A stretch of 64,000 nt of DNA from G963665495 sp963677785. Its GTDB lineage: Bacteria; Desulfobacterota; Desulfovibrionia; Desulfovibrionales; Desulfovibrionaceae. The stretch lies in contig CAXXDH010000002.1 in assembly GCA_963677785.2 (NCBI GenBank), positions 1,025,730 through 1,089,729 of the forward strand, given 5' to 3'. A program made the translations under genes and the position numbers. The notes under the pieces were generated by a model, which made no database searches, was not told the DNA's origin, and was given only the letters and a program-made list of their open reading frames with translations. This document shows, one piece after another, positions 50,933 through 60,512 of this stretch. The first letter of the stretch is position 1, and the number at the start of each line of letters is the position of its first letter.

Positions 50933-51913
50933 GTGAGTGATTTAAGGACAGTCAGCGCGTTTATGGAAAAGCATTTCAAGCATTTTAACGCGCGAGAAAC
51001 CCTGGACGCTGCCAAAGGCTGGAAAACGCTGTTGGATAACGGCGGTCAAATGTTTCTGGCCATGGCCGGCGCCATGAGCACCTGCGAACTTGGGATTTCT
51101 CTGGCGGAAATGATCCGCCAGGATAAGATTCATGGTATCAGTTGTACCGCCGCCAATCTTGAAGAAGATATCTTCAATCTTTTTAATAATAAAGAATATA
51201 AGCTAGTTCCTCACTACCGGGATTTGACGCCTCAGGAGGAATTGGAACTTAGGGAATCCGGTTTCAACCGGGTTACGGATACGTGTATTCCCGAGACTGT
51301 GATGCAGGAGGTTGAAACATATCTCATCCGGATGTGGACTCAGGCAGCGGAAAACGGTGAATCCAAGTATCCCTTTGAATTTTTTTACGATCTTCTGGAC
51401 ATGCCAGGCATTGAAGAGCATTTTCAGATTCCCCGTGAAAATTCCTGGGTAGCTGCCGCTAAAGACAAGAACCTGCCCATTTTCACTCCTGGTTATGAAG
51501 ATTCTTCGTTAGGGAATAAATTTACCGCGTTGGCCATGGAAGGCAAACTCCCGCATCACCGCGCACTGCGGTCGGGCACGGAACAGATGCAGTTTTTAGC
51601 CGAATGGTATTTGGAGCATACGGAACGGGACGTACCCATGGGTTTTTTTCAGATCGGCGGCGGCATTGCCGCAGATTTTGCCATTTGCGTAGTCCCCTTG
51701 CTGATTCAGGATCTGAATATTGCTGATACGCCATTGTGGCAATATTTTGCACAAATCGGTGATTCCACCACGTCCTACGGCTCCTATTCCGGCGCAGTAC
51801 CCAACGAGAAGATCACCTGGTACAAACTGGCGCCGCATACGCCGAGTTTTATGATCAACTCGGATGCTTCCATAGTGGCGCCGTTGATATTTGCCTATGT
51901 GCTGGGAGAATAA
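50933..51913 (+). CDS. Deoxyhypusine synthase-like protein
   Basis: The 326-residue protein starts at GTG behind an excellent AGGAGGATCT. Its fold signatures match deoxyhypusine synthase: MFLAMAGAMSTCELGISLAEM, HGISCTAANLEEDIF, a central FFQIGGGIAADFAICVVPLL, YGSYSGAVPNEKITWYKL and a C-terminal DASIVAPLIFAYVL. In the eukaryotic enzyme a Lys in the WGK motif forms the enzyme-imine; here WYK keeps the Lys. Bacteria lack eIF5A, so family members use other acceptors, often polyamine-related. No polyamine genes adjoin. The gene converges with the acyl-ACP synthetase gene. Confidence 0.88.
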   Translation: MSDLRTVSAFMEKHFKHFNARETLDAAKGWKTLLDNGGQMFLAMAGAMSTCELGISLAEMIRQDKIHGISCTAANLEEDIFNLFNNKEYKLVPHYRDLTPQEELELRESGFNRVTDTCIPETVMQEVETYLIRMWTQAAENGESKYPFEFFYDLLDMPGIEEHFQIPRENSWVAAAKDKNLPIFTPGYEDSSLGNKFTALAMEGKLPHHRALRSGTEQMQFLAEWYLEHTERDVPMGFFQIGGGIAADFAICVVPLLIQDLNIADTPLWQYFAQIGDSTTSYGSYSGAVPNEKITWYKLAPHTPSFMINSDASIVAPLIFAYVLGE

Positions 51914-51926
51914 TGAGCGCCAGGCG

Positions 51927-54617
51927 CTATGGCATTGTTTGCAGACCGTTGGCCATGTGTTGACGCAATGCGGACATGATTTTTTCTTCTGGGCTATCAC
52001 CTTTGCCTTGGGCGATTAACTCCGCGACGGCAAGGGGTTTGTCAAACTGGATGGTGATTTTGGCTGGGAGGACGTACGCGCGTCCCGGGGGAAGAGCCTG
52101 GTGCGTGCCCCGAATAAGCACTGGCATCACAGGTACGGGATGCCTGGCAAGAATACGTCCGAGACCGGGCTGGAACTCCAGCAATTCTCCGCTGCGCGAA
52201 CGCATGCCTTCGGGGAACCAGACCAGATGGTGTTTGCGACAAAGCGCTGCGGCACCCAAAGCCATGCTGGCTGCAGGTTTGCGTACGGCGTCGATGGGTA
52301 TGGCCTGGGCCATACGGGCGAAAAAGCCCAAAAAGGCATTGGCGAATGCAGCGCCGGTCCAGGCTGCGAAGTTGGTCTTTTTGAGGAAAGCAAAGGGCAG
52401 GGCAGCAACAAGAACCACAGGATCCAGGTAACTCAAATGGTTGGGTGTGAGGACCAGATTCCCCGGTTCCTGGATATGCTCGATACCGCGTACTTCCAGC
52501 CGGAAAAACAAGCGGATCAGCCGGCCGAGGCTTGCATGCAGGGCGTGGTACAAGAAAAGCCGCCAGCCGCTCGTATGGTCGAGCCATTTTTTGGTGGCTT
52601 CGTCCAGGTAGTTTTCAGGAGCGCCAATGGGGTCGATATAGCTTGCCGCGCTCGTGTTTGCCTGGGAAATTACCCGCAGCAGATCCCGTACGGTGACAAT
52701 GGAAGCGATGTGGGCTTCATTCAGTTCCACACCCGTGCTTTTCCCCAGTTCCATGGAGAGCCGCAGCCATTCCAGAGAATCCACCCCCAGATCTCCGGCA
52801 AATTCCGCGTCCGGCGTAAGACGTCGTTTCGGAAAGAGTCTGGACATCAATTCCCAGGCGGCTCCGGTCGCTTTGTGTTGCAGCAACCGGCGGTCGGCCG
52901 TATTCATTTCCTGCAACGGAAGCGGTCCGAGTTCCAGTTCGGACCGGCCTTCCATGGTCCGTAGAAAGTGTCCGGCCAGCTTGTGGCGCTGGATTTTTCC
53001 CAGGCGCGTCCGTTCGAGCCTGTTCATACTCAGGGCGATAACGGACGGCCGCTGATAGGAGGGCAGGCTGGAAGCGATATCCCGAACGGCGCGTCGTACG
53101 GCAGCATCCGGAACCAGGCCGGCTTCCCGGACGGCCACAAAGTTCGGTATGGCCAGTACGGCCAGGGCGCCGTCATGTTCGAGTACACCGCTTTCCTTGA
53201 TAAACGGGTGGCTGTCCAGGGCTTGTTCCACGGTTTCCGGCTGGATGTTTTCTCCGTTTTTCGTGACTATCAGCGTTGATGCGCGGCCGTTCAGAAGAAG
53301 CCATTCGCCCTTCAGGGTGGCCAGATCGCCAGTCCGGAACCAGCCGTCCGGAGTAAAGGCCTCCGCGCTTGTTTCAGGAAGATTCAAGTAGCCTTGAAAG
53401 ACACCCGGTCCTTTTACCCACAACTCGCCGAAATTATCTTGCATTCCCGCCAGTTCCATTTCGTCTGTTCCTGTTGCAGGCGCAATATGCAATTCCACGC
53501 CTTCCAAGGCTTTGCCCACGCTGTCCAGACGGCCGGCCCCCGGGGGATTGACGGTCAGTATCGGCGCGGTTTCCGTGAGTCCGTATCCTATGGCGATCTT
53601 CCAGCCCAGGGCTTCCATGCCGCAGGCAAGATTCGGGTCCAGAGGCGCGCCGCCGCAAGCCATGATCCGCAGGCTCGGGCCGATTTTTTTATGCAGTCCG
53701 CGCAGCAACATTTTGCCTGTGTAACGGTTGTAGCGACGGCGGATCAATCCACTCAGGGAGATGAGCAGTCGTACTATACGTGCTGCGGGCCAGCCAAGCC
53801 CGCCTATCTGGCTCATTACACCGGCGTAAAGCGCTTCGTACAAGCGAGGAACACCAATGACGATACTGGCCCGGCCTTGCTTGATTGCGCGTACCAGTTC
53901 GGCGCCCACCAGCGCGTGGGGCAAAATCAGGCTCACTCCCAGACTGAAAGGGGTGAATATGCCCACTACAAACGGATAGACATGGTGCAGGGGCAGGGGA
54001 AGCAGAAGCCGGTCGTCGTCTTTTACCAGACCGGTCTTGATGATGGCCTGCTGCTGAAATACCAGGTTTGCATGCGTCAGGGGGACGCCCTTGGGCAGTC
54101 CGGTCGTACCGGACGTGTAGAACAGCGCGGCTCTGTCTTCTGGTCTGATTTTCTGCGGTTTTGGACCGCCTGGTCGCAGCAGGGCGCGCCAGGAACTCTC
54201 GCCGGATTCCTGGTCGGTATAGAAAACGGGAAATTCGCAGACTCCCAGGGCGTCGCAGACTGCTTGTTGCTGCGGTTCGGTGGCAAACAGTAAACGCGGA
54301 GCGGCATCAGTGAGCGTATGCGCCAGCACACTGCCTGAAAATTGTGGGTCCAGCGGCAAAACCGCCGCTCCCGACAATAAAATGCCCGCCACCAGAACAA
54401 TGGACTGCCAGCGGTTTTCAGCAAAAATTCCAACCGTGTCCCCCCGCCCAATGCCTTTCGTTGCAAGTCCGGAAGCAAGATCTCTTACAAGGGAAGCAAA
54501 CTGTGCGTATGTCAGCGAATGGGACGCATCCGCCTCGAACCAGAGCAGACATTGTTGTTCGCCCAATTGTTCGAGTGACTGGATAAGTTCTTGGATGGTC
54601 TGAAAGTTTCGTTGCAT
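51927..54617 (-). CDS. Acyl-ACP/CoA synthetase - ACP - 1-acylglycerol-3-phosphate acyltransferase fusion (Aas-like)
   Basis: The 896-residue protein starts at the ATG at 54617 (AGGA upstream). An AMP-binding domain occupies about 1-560 (LFYTSGTTGLPKGVPLTHA, AIGYGLTETAPIL, WFRTGDLATLKGEW, LIVTKNGENIQPE). A carrier-protein domain at about 590-650 has FAGDLGVDSLEWLRLSMEL with the phosphopantetheine Ser. A PlsC-type acyltransferase at about 690-890 has NHLSYLDPV (HX4D) and VWFPEGMRSRSGEL. E. coli Aas has synthetase and acyltransferase activities but no internal carrier domain. The fused ACP suggests direct acyl hand-over to lysophospholipid or glycerophosphate. Confidence 0.92.
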   Translation of the reverse strand: MQRNFQTIQELIQSLEQLGEQQCLLWFEADASHSLTYAQFASLVRDLASGLATKGIGRGDTVGIFAENRWQSIVLVAGILLSGAAVLPLDPQFSGSVLAHTLTDAAPRLLFATEPQQQAVCDALGVCEFPVFYTDQESGESSWRALLRPGGPKPQKIRPEDRAALFYTSGTTGLPKGVPLTHANLVFQQQAIIKTGLVKDDDRLLLPLPLHHVYPFVVGIFTPFSLGVSLILPHALVGAELVRAIKQGRASIVIGVPRLYEALYAGVMSQIGGLGWPAARIVRLLISLSGLIRRRYNRYTGKMLLRGLHKKIGPSLRIMACGGAPLDPNLACGMEALGWKIAIGYGLTETAPILTVNPPGAGRLDSVGKALEGVELHIAPATGTDEMELAGMQDNFGELWVKGPGVFQGYLNLPETSAEAFTPDGWFRTGDLATLKGEWLLLNGRASTLIVTKNGENIQPETVEQALDSHPFIKESGVLEHDGALAVLAIPNFVAVREAGLVPDAAVRRAVRDIASSLPSYQRPSVIALSMNRLERTRLGKIQRHKLAGHFLRTMEGRSELELGPLPLQEMNTADRRLLQHKATGAAWELMSRLFPKRRLTPDAEFAGDLGVDSLEWLRLSMELGKSTGVELNEAHIASIVTVRDLLRVISQANTSAASYIDPIGAPENYLDEATKKWLDHTSGWRLFLYHALHASLGRLIRLFFRLEVRGIEHIQEPGNLVLTPNHLSYLDPVVLVAALPFAFLKKTNFAAWTGAAFANAFLGFFARMAQAIPIDAVRKPAASMALGAAALCRKHHLVWFPEGMRSRSGELLEFQPGLGRILARHPVPVMPVLIRGTHQALPPGRAYVLPAKITIQFDKPLAVAELIAQGKGDSPEEKIMSALRQHMANGLQTMP

Positions 54618-54700
54618 AAGTGGTCCTGGCGAAAAAAAAGGATTCACCGGCAGCTTACGTTGTTGCAAAGAAAAAAGCGAACGAAATGATGTGGTTTCCG

Positions 54701-55921
54701 TTACGCAGCTGTTCGCGGAACGGCAGTGACTACAGCGACGGCCTTGATGCCTTTTTTTTCGCCCGTAAAACCGAGTTTTTCCTCCGTGGTTGCCTTGACG
54801 TTCACCACGTCGGGAGTAAGTCGCAGTAACGTGGCCACGCTCTTGCGGATCTGGTCGCGCCAGGGAGAGATCTTGGGGATTTGCGTAATAATGGTCAGGT
54901 CGGCGTGAACAGGTTCAAAACCGGCCTGATACATTTTTTCGAGTACTTCATTAAGCAGAATGGCGCTGGAAATATTCTCGAATTGCGGATCGTTATCCGG
55001 GAAAAGCGCGCCGATGTCTCCGCCGCAAAAACAGCCGAGCAGGGCGTCGGCAAGCGCGTGCAGCAGCACATCGCCGTCAGAATGGGCCCGGACATTGGGC
55101 CCGTTGGGGACGGGGACTCCCCCAAGCCGCAACTGGCGGGCGTCCGTCGTATCCGGCCCGGTAAAACGGTGTACGTCATAGCCCCAGCCAACACGGGGGA
55201 CTGTAACGGATGGCACGGATCGTTCATGCTCGTACGGGGTGTCTAGCATTTCCAGGTCGGCAGGATTGGTGATTTTGATGTTGCCTTCCTCGCCCGGGAC
55301 AATACGGACACTGCCGTTGATAGCTTCCACCATGGAGGCGTCGTCGGTGACGTCAAGCTGGTTTTCATTGACAAACGCATGCGCTTCAAAGAGCAGATCC
55401 AGTTTAAAGGCTTGGGGAGTCTGAATGGCGCGCAGTTGCGATCGTTCGGGCGTACATTTCACCGTGTCGCCGTCCACTTCTTTGATCGTATCCGTCACGG
55501 CCAGGCCGGGAATAACCGCATCGGAGGTTTTGAGCGCGTCAATCAATGCCTGGGCCAGTGTGGGGCTGAAAAAGGGGCGGGCGGCATCGTGAATAAATAC
55601 GTGCGTGCAATCCTGCGGCAGAGCCACCAGCCCGCGTTGGACTGAATCCTGGCGGCGTTCTCCGCCCACCACTGCGAGCCAGGGTAGACCGAGGCCATCC
55701 TGGGTATCCAATTCGATGACCATTTCCTGGGCCTGCAGGAATTCCTTTTCAGGAAAGACAAAAATCAGACCTGTGATCATGGGAAGCCGCGCAAAGGTCA
55801 ACGCACTATTCCAGAAAAGTGGTTTTTCCTGGTAATTGAGAAACTGCTTTTTGTCCTTTACACCGGCTTGTGCAAGGCGGGTACCCTGTCCTGCGGCCAG
55901 TATGACAGCCCATAGATTCAT
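54701..55921 (-). CDS. ispDF: IspDF: bifunctional MEP cytidylyltransferase / MECDP synthase
   Basis: The 406-residue protein starts at the ATG at 55921 (AGGAG 8 bp upstream). The IspD half (about 1-235) has LWAVILAAGQGTRLAQ, HDAARPFFSP and TDDASMVEAI. The IspF half (about 245-406) has RVGWGYDVHRF (zinc ligands), HSDGDVLLHALADALLG and KATTEEKLGFTGEKKGI. It catalyses the third and fifth steps of the non-mevalonate isoprenoid pathway. The fusion is known in several proteobacteria. It lies upstream of the Aas-like gene on the same strand (about 80 bp apart). Confidence 0.96.
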   Translation of the reverse strand: MNLWAVILAAGQGTRLAQAGVKDKKQFLNYQEKPLFWNSALTFARLPMITGLIFVFPEKEFLQAQEMVIELDTQDGLGLPWLAVVGGERRQDSVQRGLVALPQDCTHVFIHDAARPFFSPTLAQALIDALKTSDAVIPGLAVTDTIKEVDGDTVKCTPERSQLRAIQTPQAFKLDLLFEAHAFVNENQLDVTDDASMVEAINGSVRIVPGEEGNIKITNPADLEMLDTPYEHERSVPSVTVPRVGWGYDVHRFTGPDTTDARQLRLGGVPVPNGPNVRAHSDGDVLLHALADALLGCFCGGDIGALFPDNDPQFENISSAILLNEVLEKMYQAGFEPVHADLTIITQIPKISPWRDQIRKSVATLLRLTPDVVNVKATTEEKLGFTGEKKGIKAVAVVTAVPRTAA

Positions 55922-56065
55922 GCGCTTTGCTCCTCGCTTTGTTTTTCGTTTTTTTGTAGCAATCATGGCGTACTGTCAACCAATGCAATGCCCCACCGGT
56001 ATTGGCGCCACGAAATATGCTTTATGGAGTTGTGCAAGGGAATATTCTTCTTTTTTTGAATTTCC

Positions 56066-56094
56066 TTGCAAAAGAGTGAGAGAATGTTTAATAA
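56066..56094 (+). promoter_or_regulatory. Sigma-70-type promoter of the ferritin gene
   Basis: TTGCAA (56066-56071), 17-bp spacer, TAATAA (56089-56094), about 88 bp upstream of the ferritin ATG. No clear Fur box (GATAATGATAATCATTATC type) is seen around it. Confidence 0.55.
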
Positions 56095-56181
56095 TATCTT
56101 TTGCTGTAAAAAAAAGTTTAAAAGGTTTCAATAATCGGCCGGAGCTGTCGCAGTAACAATTAGGGACAAGGAGGTTTCCAA

Positions 56182-56706
56182 ATGACGCCAAAAATGAATG
56201 ATGCATTGAATGATCAAATCAAATGGGAGTTTTATTCAAGTTATCTGTATCTTTCCATGTCTGCCTATTTTTCAGACATAGGTCTGTCCGGATTTGCCAA
56301 TTGGATGTGGACTCAGGCCCGGGAAGAAACCTATCACGGTATGAAATTCTATAAATATGTAACTGAACGCGGCGGGCGCGTAAAATTGTTGTCGATTGAC
56401 GAGCCCACACATACGTGGGAATCGCCTTTGCATGTTTTTGAAGATGCATTGGCCCACGAAAAAATTGTGACAAGCCGCATAAATGATCTGGCGAATCTGG
56501 CCATTGAAGACAAAGACCACGCAACAAATATTTTTTTGCAGTGGTTTATCACCGAGCAGGTTGAGGAAGAAGACAGTTTCAACGAGTTGCTTGGAAAGCT
56601 CAAGCTTGTTGACGGCCGTGGTGAAGGGCTATTCATGATCGATAAGGAGCTGGGTCTTCGGGTGTATACGCCGAGCACCACGGAAGTATTGGGTGGTTTT
56701 GAATAA
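56182..56706 (+). CDS. ftnA: Non-heme ferritin
   Basis: The 174-residue protein has a strong RBS (AAGGAGG). Ferritin four-helix-bundle features are present: NDQIKWEFYSSYLYLSMSAYF (first ferroxidase Glu), REETYHGMKFYKYV (Glu and His of the diiron centre), DHATNIFLQWFITEQVEEEDSF (third Glu and the ferritin-specific helix). It stores iron as a 24-mer and protects from oxidative damage. It is monocistronic, with its own promoter and a hairpin terminator. Confidence 0.96.
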   Translation: MTPKMNDALNDQIKWEFYSSYLYLSMSAYFSDIGLSGFANWMWTQAREETYHGMKFYKYVTERGGRVKLLSIDEPTHTWESPLHVFEDALAHEKIVTSRINDLANLAIEDKDHATNIFLQWFITEQVEEEDSFNELLGKLKLVDGRGEGLFMIDKELGLRVYTPSTTEVLGGFE

Positions 56707-56720
56707 GTTTTTTGCTTCTA

Positions 56721-56753
56721 CAGGGGAATCCCTCGGGTTTCCCCTGGCTTCTT
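56721..56753 (+). terminator. Terminator after ferritin
   Basis: Stem CAGGGGAA/TTCCCCTG (56721-56728 and 56739-56746) with inner CCC/GGG pairs, followed by GCTTCTT. The U-tract is modest. Confidence 0.65.
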
Positions 56754-56776
56754 AACTGGGACTGCCTTTCCTATGG

Positions 56777-57367
56777 TCAGTGCCCGTTTTCGATCCATAA
56801 GGGTGGGATAGGCGGCAATTCCGGCTCCTCTTGTTTGGGCATTTTTGATTTGTTGCGTGGAATCACCCATAGTTTTGCATCTGCTTCTTGTTCGTCTATC
56901 TGCAACGACAATCGAATCGTGTCATTAGGCAACAGGGTACAGCGTACGCTGTATTCCCTGTTGTTCTTTTTTATTACCGGCGTTTCGGCACATGCCGCGT
57001 ATACGATGCTTGCGTCAAAAGGCTGATCGTAGAGCAGCGAATCCAAATACTGATTGCGCAGAGCAGCAAGCCCGGCGGATTGAATCCTGGCTATTCCAAT
57101 GGACTTATAATCTGTTTCTTCCATGGGCGCCTGCGGCAGTGTGACAATGACAAGGAAAAACAGGCCGATGGCTAACAGCCAGGAAAAAATAGACTGGTTT
57201 TTTCTTTTTTTTCTGAAACTGCTGCTCGCTCTGTCAAAGGTACCGATCATGGATTTGGAAAAAAAGGAATCGACAAAGGACAAAGCGCCATTGATGGTGA
57301 CTTTGAATAAAAAAATTGGAATCAAACTTGTCAAGAGGATAAAGACTACGCCAAGCAACAATTTCAT
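56777..57367 (-). CDS. Membrane protein of unknown function
   Basis: The 196-residue protein has a hydrophobic N-terminus (about 2-22) and a second TM (about 62-80), with a basic loop FRKKRKN between them. A soluble C-terminal domain (about 85-196) contains two cysteines (VYAACAETP, SVRCTLLP) and a strand-rich stretch, ending Pro-rich. The domain is probably periplasmic. I do not recognise the family. It lies downstream of the HDOD-GAF pair on the same strand with a 235-bp gap. Confidence 0.65.
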   Translation of the reverse strand: MKLLLGVVFILLTSLIPIFLFKVTINGALSFVDSFFSKSMIGTFDRASSSFRKKRKNQSIFSWLLAIGLFFLVIVTLPQAPMEETDYKSIGIARIQSAGLAALRNQYLDSLLYDQPFDASIVYAACAETPVIKKNNREYSVRCTLLPNDTIRLSLQIDEQEADAKLWVIPRNKSKMPKQEEPELPPIPPLWIENGH

Positions 57368-57602
57368 AGGATTTCACTGGTAATATTCGGAATGGTGACT
57401 GAGGCCCGTGATCCGGCAAAAATGGTTACAGAAAAGGGCCGCAAGAAACGAATCATTCTCACGGGCTGTGTCGTTTTGCAATTGTCGGCTGAATTCTCAA
57501 TTATCTCACGCAAGAAGCCCGTAAAAAATTACTTTGTCCAATATGCGCAGGTTGTTTTCTTTCTGTCAACAGCAGATTCACCATCGCCAGGGAGAATAGC
57601 GG

Positions 57603-58838
57603 TCAAAGCGTTTTCCTCAAAGACAAGGCGAATAGCGCGGCGATGCGTTCGATGTCCTGGACATCCGCACTGTTATATGGCCTGGGCGCATTGCTCAACG
57701 TGATATGTCCGATCAGTGGCGCCACTGGGGATGTGAAGTCCAATACGGGAACGGAAAGAAGTCTTTTGGGGCCCAAAGTCTTTTTGACGCCTTGCTGCAA
57801 CGGGAAAGCGTCGACAGGTTCATTTCTGCAATAGGTTTTTCCTGCCAGAAGTGCCTTTCCCCAGTCCCCAGGAAGGGAGTCTTTCTGCAATGACTGATGT
57901 TGGTGCAAAGAGAAATGGCGTATGATCGCATTGTCAAGTGCGGGTAAGCAAATAGTTTGATTGTCAGTATCGACCCAGCAGGCAAAGGCGTGCACGCTGC
58001 CGGTCAATGTGGCGGCAGCCTGAGCCGCATAACGGGCATAAGCATCTAGCGAAGTGCTCTCAATAAATTGCCGTATGAGTTTATGCAGTACGTTATTCAC
58101 TTTCGTCTGTCTGCGAAGTGTCATTTCTGTTTCCCGAAATTTATTGGCATCCCGGTGGCTTTTTTCAGTTTTTATCGCCAGTTCTTTTTTTACCGTATCC
58201 AGCTGTTGCGTCACTTCTTGAACCTGTAATTCCAAAACATTATTTAAAGTCTGTTGCTCATTCAGAGTATTTTGCATTTCTTCCACGATACGCCTGTTCC
58301 AGGCATAAAGTTCGAAACTTTCCAATTTTTGTGCACAGGCATGAATCAGGATGGTAAAGAGGTTCATGGAACTGTCTGAAATGGAGAAGCGTTCCTGCCC
58401 TAGAACCCCAACAAAAATTCCCCGGATGCGGGAAAAGGTGGCAAGCGTGTGGATGATCAGGGTTTCCTTGCGTGATCGGGCAGTGGTGATATGGGGCCTG
58501 TTTCTGCCGAGACACCAGGCAAATGTGCCTTCTTCAATCATTTTTTCGACCTCATCACTGACAAACGAAAAATCTTCCTGCGGATGGCATAAAGCTGGTG
58601 TGAAATTTGAGTCGTTTTCATCCACAAGAAAAAAACAAATAGCTTTAAATTTGAATAGACTACGGATTTTTATTGTGGTCTCTTGCAGAATGGGAATGGG
58701 GTCGGTCAGTTTATTCAAGCTGGTTCCAAAACTCCCAAGGCCTGCGGCGAGTTCCATCGCCGTCAGGGCCTCTTGCCTTTCCAAAGAAAGATGACGAACC
58801 TGTGCCTCTAAAAAACGAAAACGTTCTTCAGGAGTCAT
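57603..58838 (-). CDS. GAF-domain protein with central coiled coil
   Basis: The 411-residue protein starts at the ATG at 58838, which overlaps the stop of the HDOD gene as ATGA. An N-terminal helix (about 1-30) precedes a GAF-like sensor domain (about 40-185; IKIRSLFKFKAICFFLVDEND). A long coiled coil follows (about 195-260), then a second GAF-like domain (about 270-411; AFACWVDTDNQTICLPAL, GPKRLLSVPVLDF, IGHITLSNA). No kinase, GGDEF or other output domain is present, so it may act by binding a partner, most plausibly the coupled HDOD protein. Confidence 0.75.
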   Translation of the reverse strand: MTPEERFRFLEAQVRHLSLERQEALTAMELAAGLGSFGTSLNKLTDPIPILQETTIKIRSLFKFKAICFFLVDENDSNFTPALCHPQEDFSFVSDEVEKMIEEGTFAWCLGRNRPHITTARSRKETLIIHTLATFSRIRGIFVGVLGQERFSISDSSMNLFTILIHACAQKLESFELYAWNRRIVEEMQNTLNEQQTLNNVLELQVQEVTQQLDTVKKELAIKTEKSHRDANKFRETEMTLRRQTKVNNVLHKLIRQFIESTSLDAYARYAAQAAATLTGSVHAFACWVDTDNQTICLPALDNAIIRHFSLHQHQSLQKDSLPGDWGKALLAGKTYCRNEPVDAFPLQQGVKKTLGPKRLLSVPVLDFTSPVAPLIGHITLSNAPRPYNSADVQDIERIAALFALSLRKTL

Positions 58839-60097
58839 GGCGTACAGGTCTCCTTGATAATCAATTTGGAAATGGCCGTAGCCTGCTTTTCGGCTTGAAT
58901 CACTACGGGTTCCAGCGTAGCTAGTGGGAATCCAAGGGAATCCCACGCGCTTTTCTTCAGCGGAGGAAATATAGTCGGTTTAATGGTAGCGGTGTCGTAG
59001 GCGAGAGTAAGAATGTCCGCCAGGTGGACAATAGCCGGTTCCAGCGTCATTGCAGATTGCATGGGGTCGTGGTGAAAACGGGCCACGGCAACTATGGTTT
59101 TGGGAAGCATCCAGTCATCAAGAAGCATTTTGCCGAGCAGGGTATGGTCAAAGCCCAAAATATGCTGTTCGGCCTGATAATCCGGTACGTTATATTGAAG
59201 CGTATAGTTCTGGATGTTGCCCATTTGTTTAGGTGCTGCAATGGCAATGGCTATTTTTCCTATGTCATGCAACAACCCTGCTACAAAAAAGCGTTCTATG
59301 GTAACTCCAGGTAAAAGACCGGCAAGAAGTTTGGCCACGCAGCCGCAAAAAATGGCATGTTTCCAAAAGTGATTCGCAAATTCTGCTGGAATCAGAAAAT
59401 TCTTGAAAAATGTGTACACTGAAATGCCGAGAACGATTGTATTCAATTCCTCAGCGCCCAAAATGGAAACCGCCTGGTAGATGCTGTCGATACGCGAGGG
59501 AAAAGCATAGAGCGGACTGTTGACCAGTTCGAGTAAACTCGTTGCCAGCGGATCATTTTCGGCGATGGTTTTCGCAACATTCGTGGTAGATCTATAAGGC
59601 GAATTCAGTAACTCGTTGATACGTGAATAAATTTCAGGAAATGGGATCGTTTCATGAATATGCTGGGTTATGGAACGCGGATCTACTGTAGCGGACGCGC
59701 TGTTTAAAAAGGTCGAAGGCGTACCCCCATTGAAAGGGAAAACGTTTTCGGGCAATTCATTGCCTTCTGCTATGTGCCTTACTGTCCGCTTGAAGCAAAG
59801 CCGGTAAATTTCGCTCATGGTCTCATGTTCGGGGTTCAAATTGGGCATGTATCTGCCGACGTATTCATCACTCATGCTGAACAATTCGGGATCAACGTCA
59901 AGCAAATTCAAAGTGTTTACTTTTTGTTGCGGAATTCCATAAATGTTGGCTTCGCGTACGCCCCACATCTTCAAAATTCGCAGGTTGTCCTGAGTGAGCG
60001 TGGATCCTTCGCGATACAGTAATCGTCCCTGCGGGCTTGTCAGGTCTTCAGCCAGGATCATTCCCGATTTGATATCTGGTGTTTTTACCACCCCCAT
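58835..60097 (-). CDS. HDOD-domain signalling protein
   Basis: The 420-residue protein has a strong RBS (CTGGAG 5 bp before ATG). An N-terminal domain (about 1-60; SGMILAEDLTSPQGRLLYREG) resembles the start of many HD-GYP/HDOD proteins. An HDOD domain (about 145-360) follows, with LLELVNSPLYAFPSRIDSIYQAVSILGAEELN, GLLHDIGKIAIAIA and VARFHHDP. HDOD proteins mediate signalling in motility and stress; they usually lack phosphodiesterase activity, though an HD pair (LHDIG) is kept here. It is translationally coupled to a GAF protein. Confidence 0.88.
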   Translation of the reverse strand: MGVVKTPDIKSGMILAEDLTSPQGRLLYREGSTLTQDNLRILKMWGVREANIYGIPQQKVNTLNLLDVDPELFSMSDEYVGRYMPNLNPEHETMSEIYRLCFKRTVRHIAEGNELPENVFPFNGGTPSTFLNSASATVDPRSITQHIHETIPFPEIYSRINELLNSPYRSTTNVAKTIAENDPLATSLLELVNSPLYAFPSRIDSIYQAVSILGAEELNTIVLGISVYTFFKNFLIPAEFANHFWKHAIFCGCVAKLLAGLLPGVTIERFFVAGLLHDIGKIAIAIAAPKQMGNIQNYTLQYNVPDYQAEQHILGFDHTLLGKMLLDDWMLPKTIVAVARFHHDPMQSAMTLEPAIVHLADILTLAYDTATIKPTIFPPLKKSAWDSLGFPLATLEPVVIQAEKQATAISKLIIKETCTP

Positions 60098-60512
60098 GCG
60101 AACTCCAGAAAGTACAGAAAACTGAAAGATGTTGTATTCAAGGGAGGTTGTTTTCGTAATTTTTGGTCAATGATGCAAAGTATTAAAGACAGAGCGTGTT
60201 TTCCAAGGGCACTCCGTTTATACCAAAACGAAGAGACTCTAAAATTGGATGTGTTAACATTTTTCAATTCAACGAATCGTCTGACAATAGTTTTAAAATC
60301 TCTACAAGATACATATTAAAATCAATTTAATGTGATATATAACTTATATTGAAAATAGTTGAAGTGCAAGCAAAGTGTCCAAGTTGTTTATGTGAGTTGC
60401 TGCCCTCTGCATTCCATATAATACATTTGTTTGAAATTTCATTAAGTTGTGGTTGTAGAAAATATATAATTCCGTGAGACTGAACTTCATCTGAGTCTTT
60501 ATAGGCATTGTA

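Noticed and set aside
57456..57525. ACGGGCT ... AGCCCGT inverted repeat downstream of the GAF gene as a terminator
   Set aside because: The arms are about 50 bases apart and no U-tract follows on the relevant strand.
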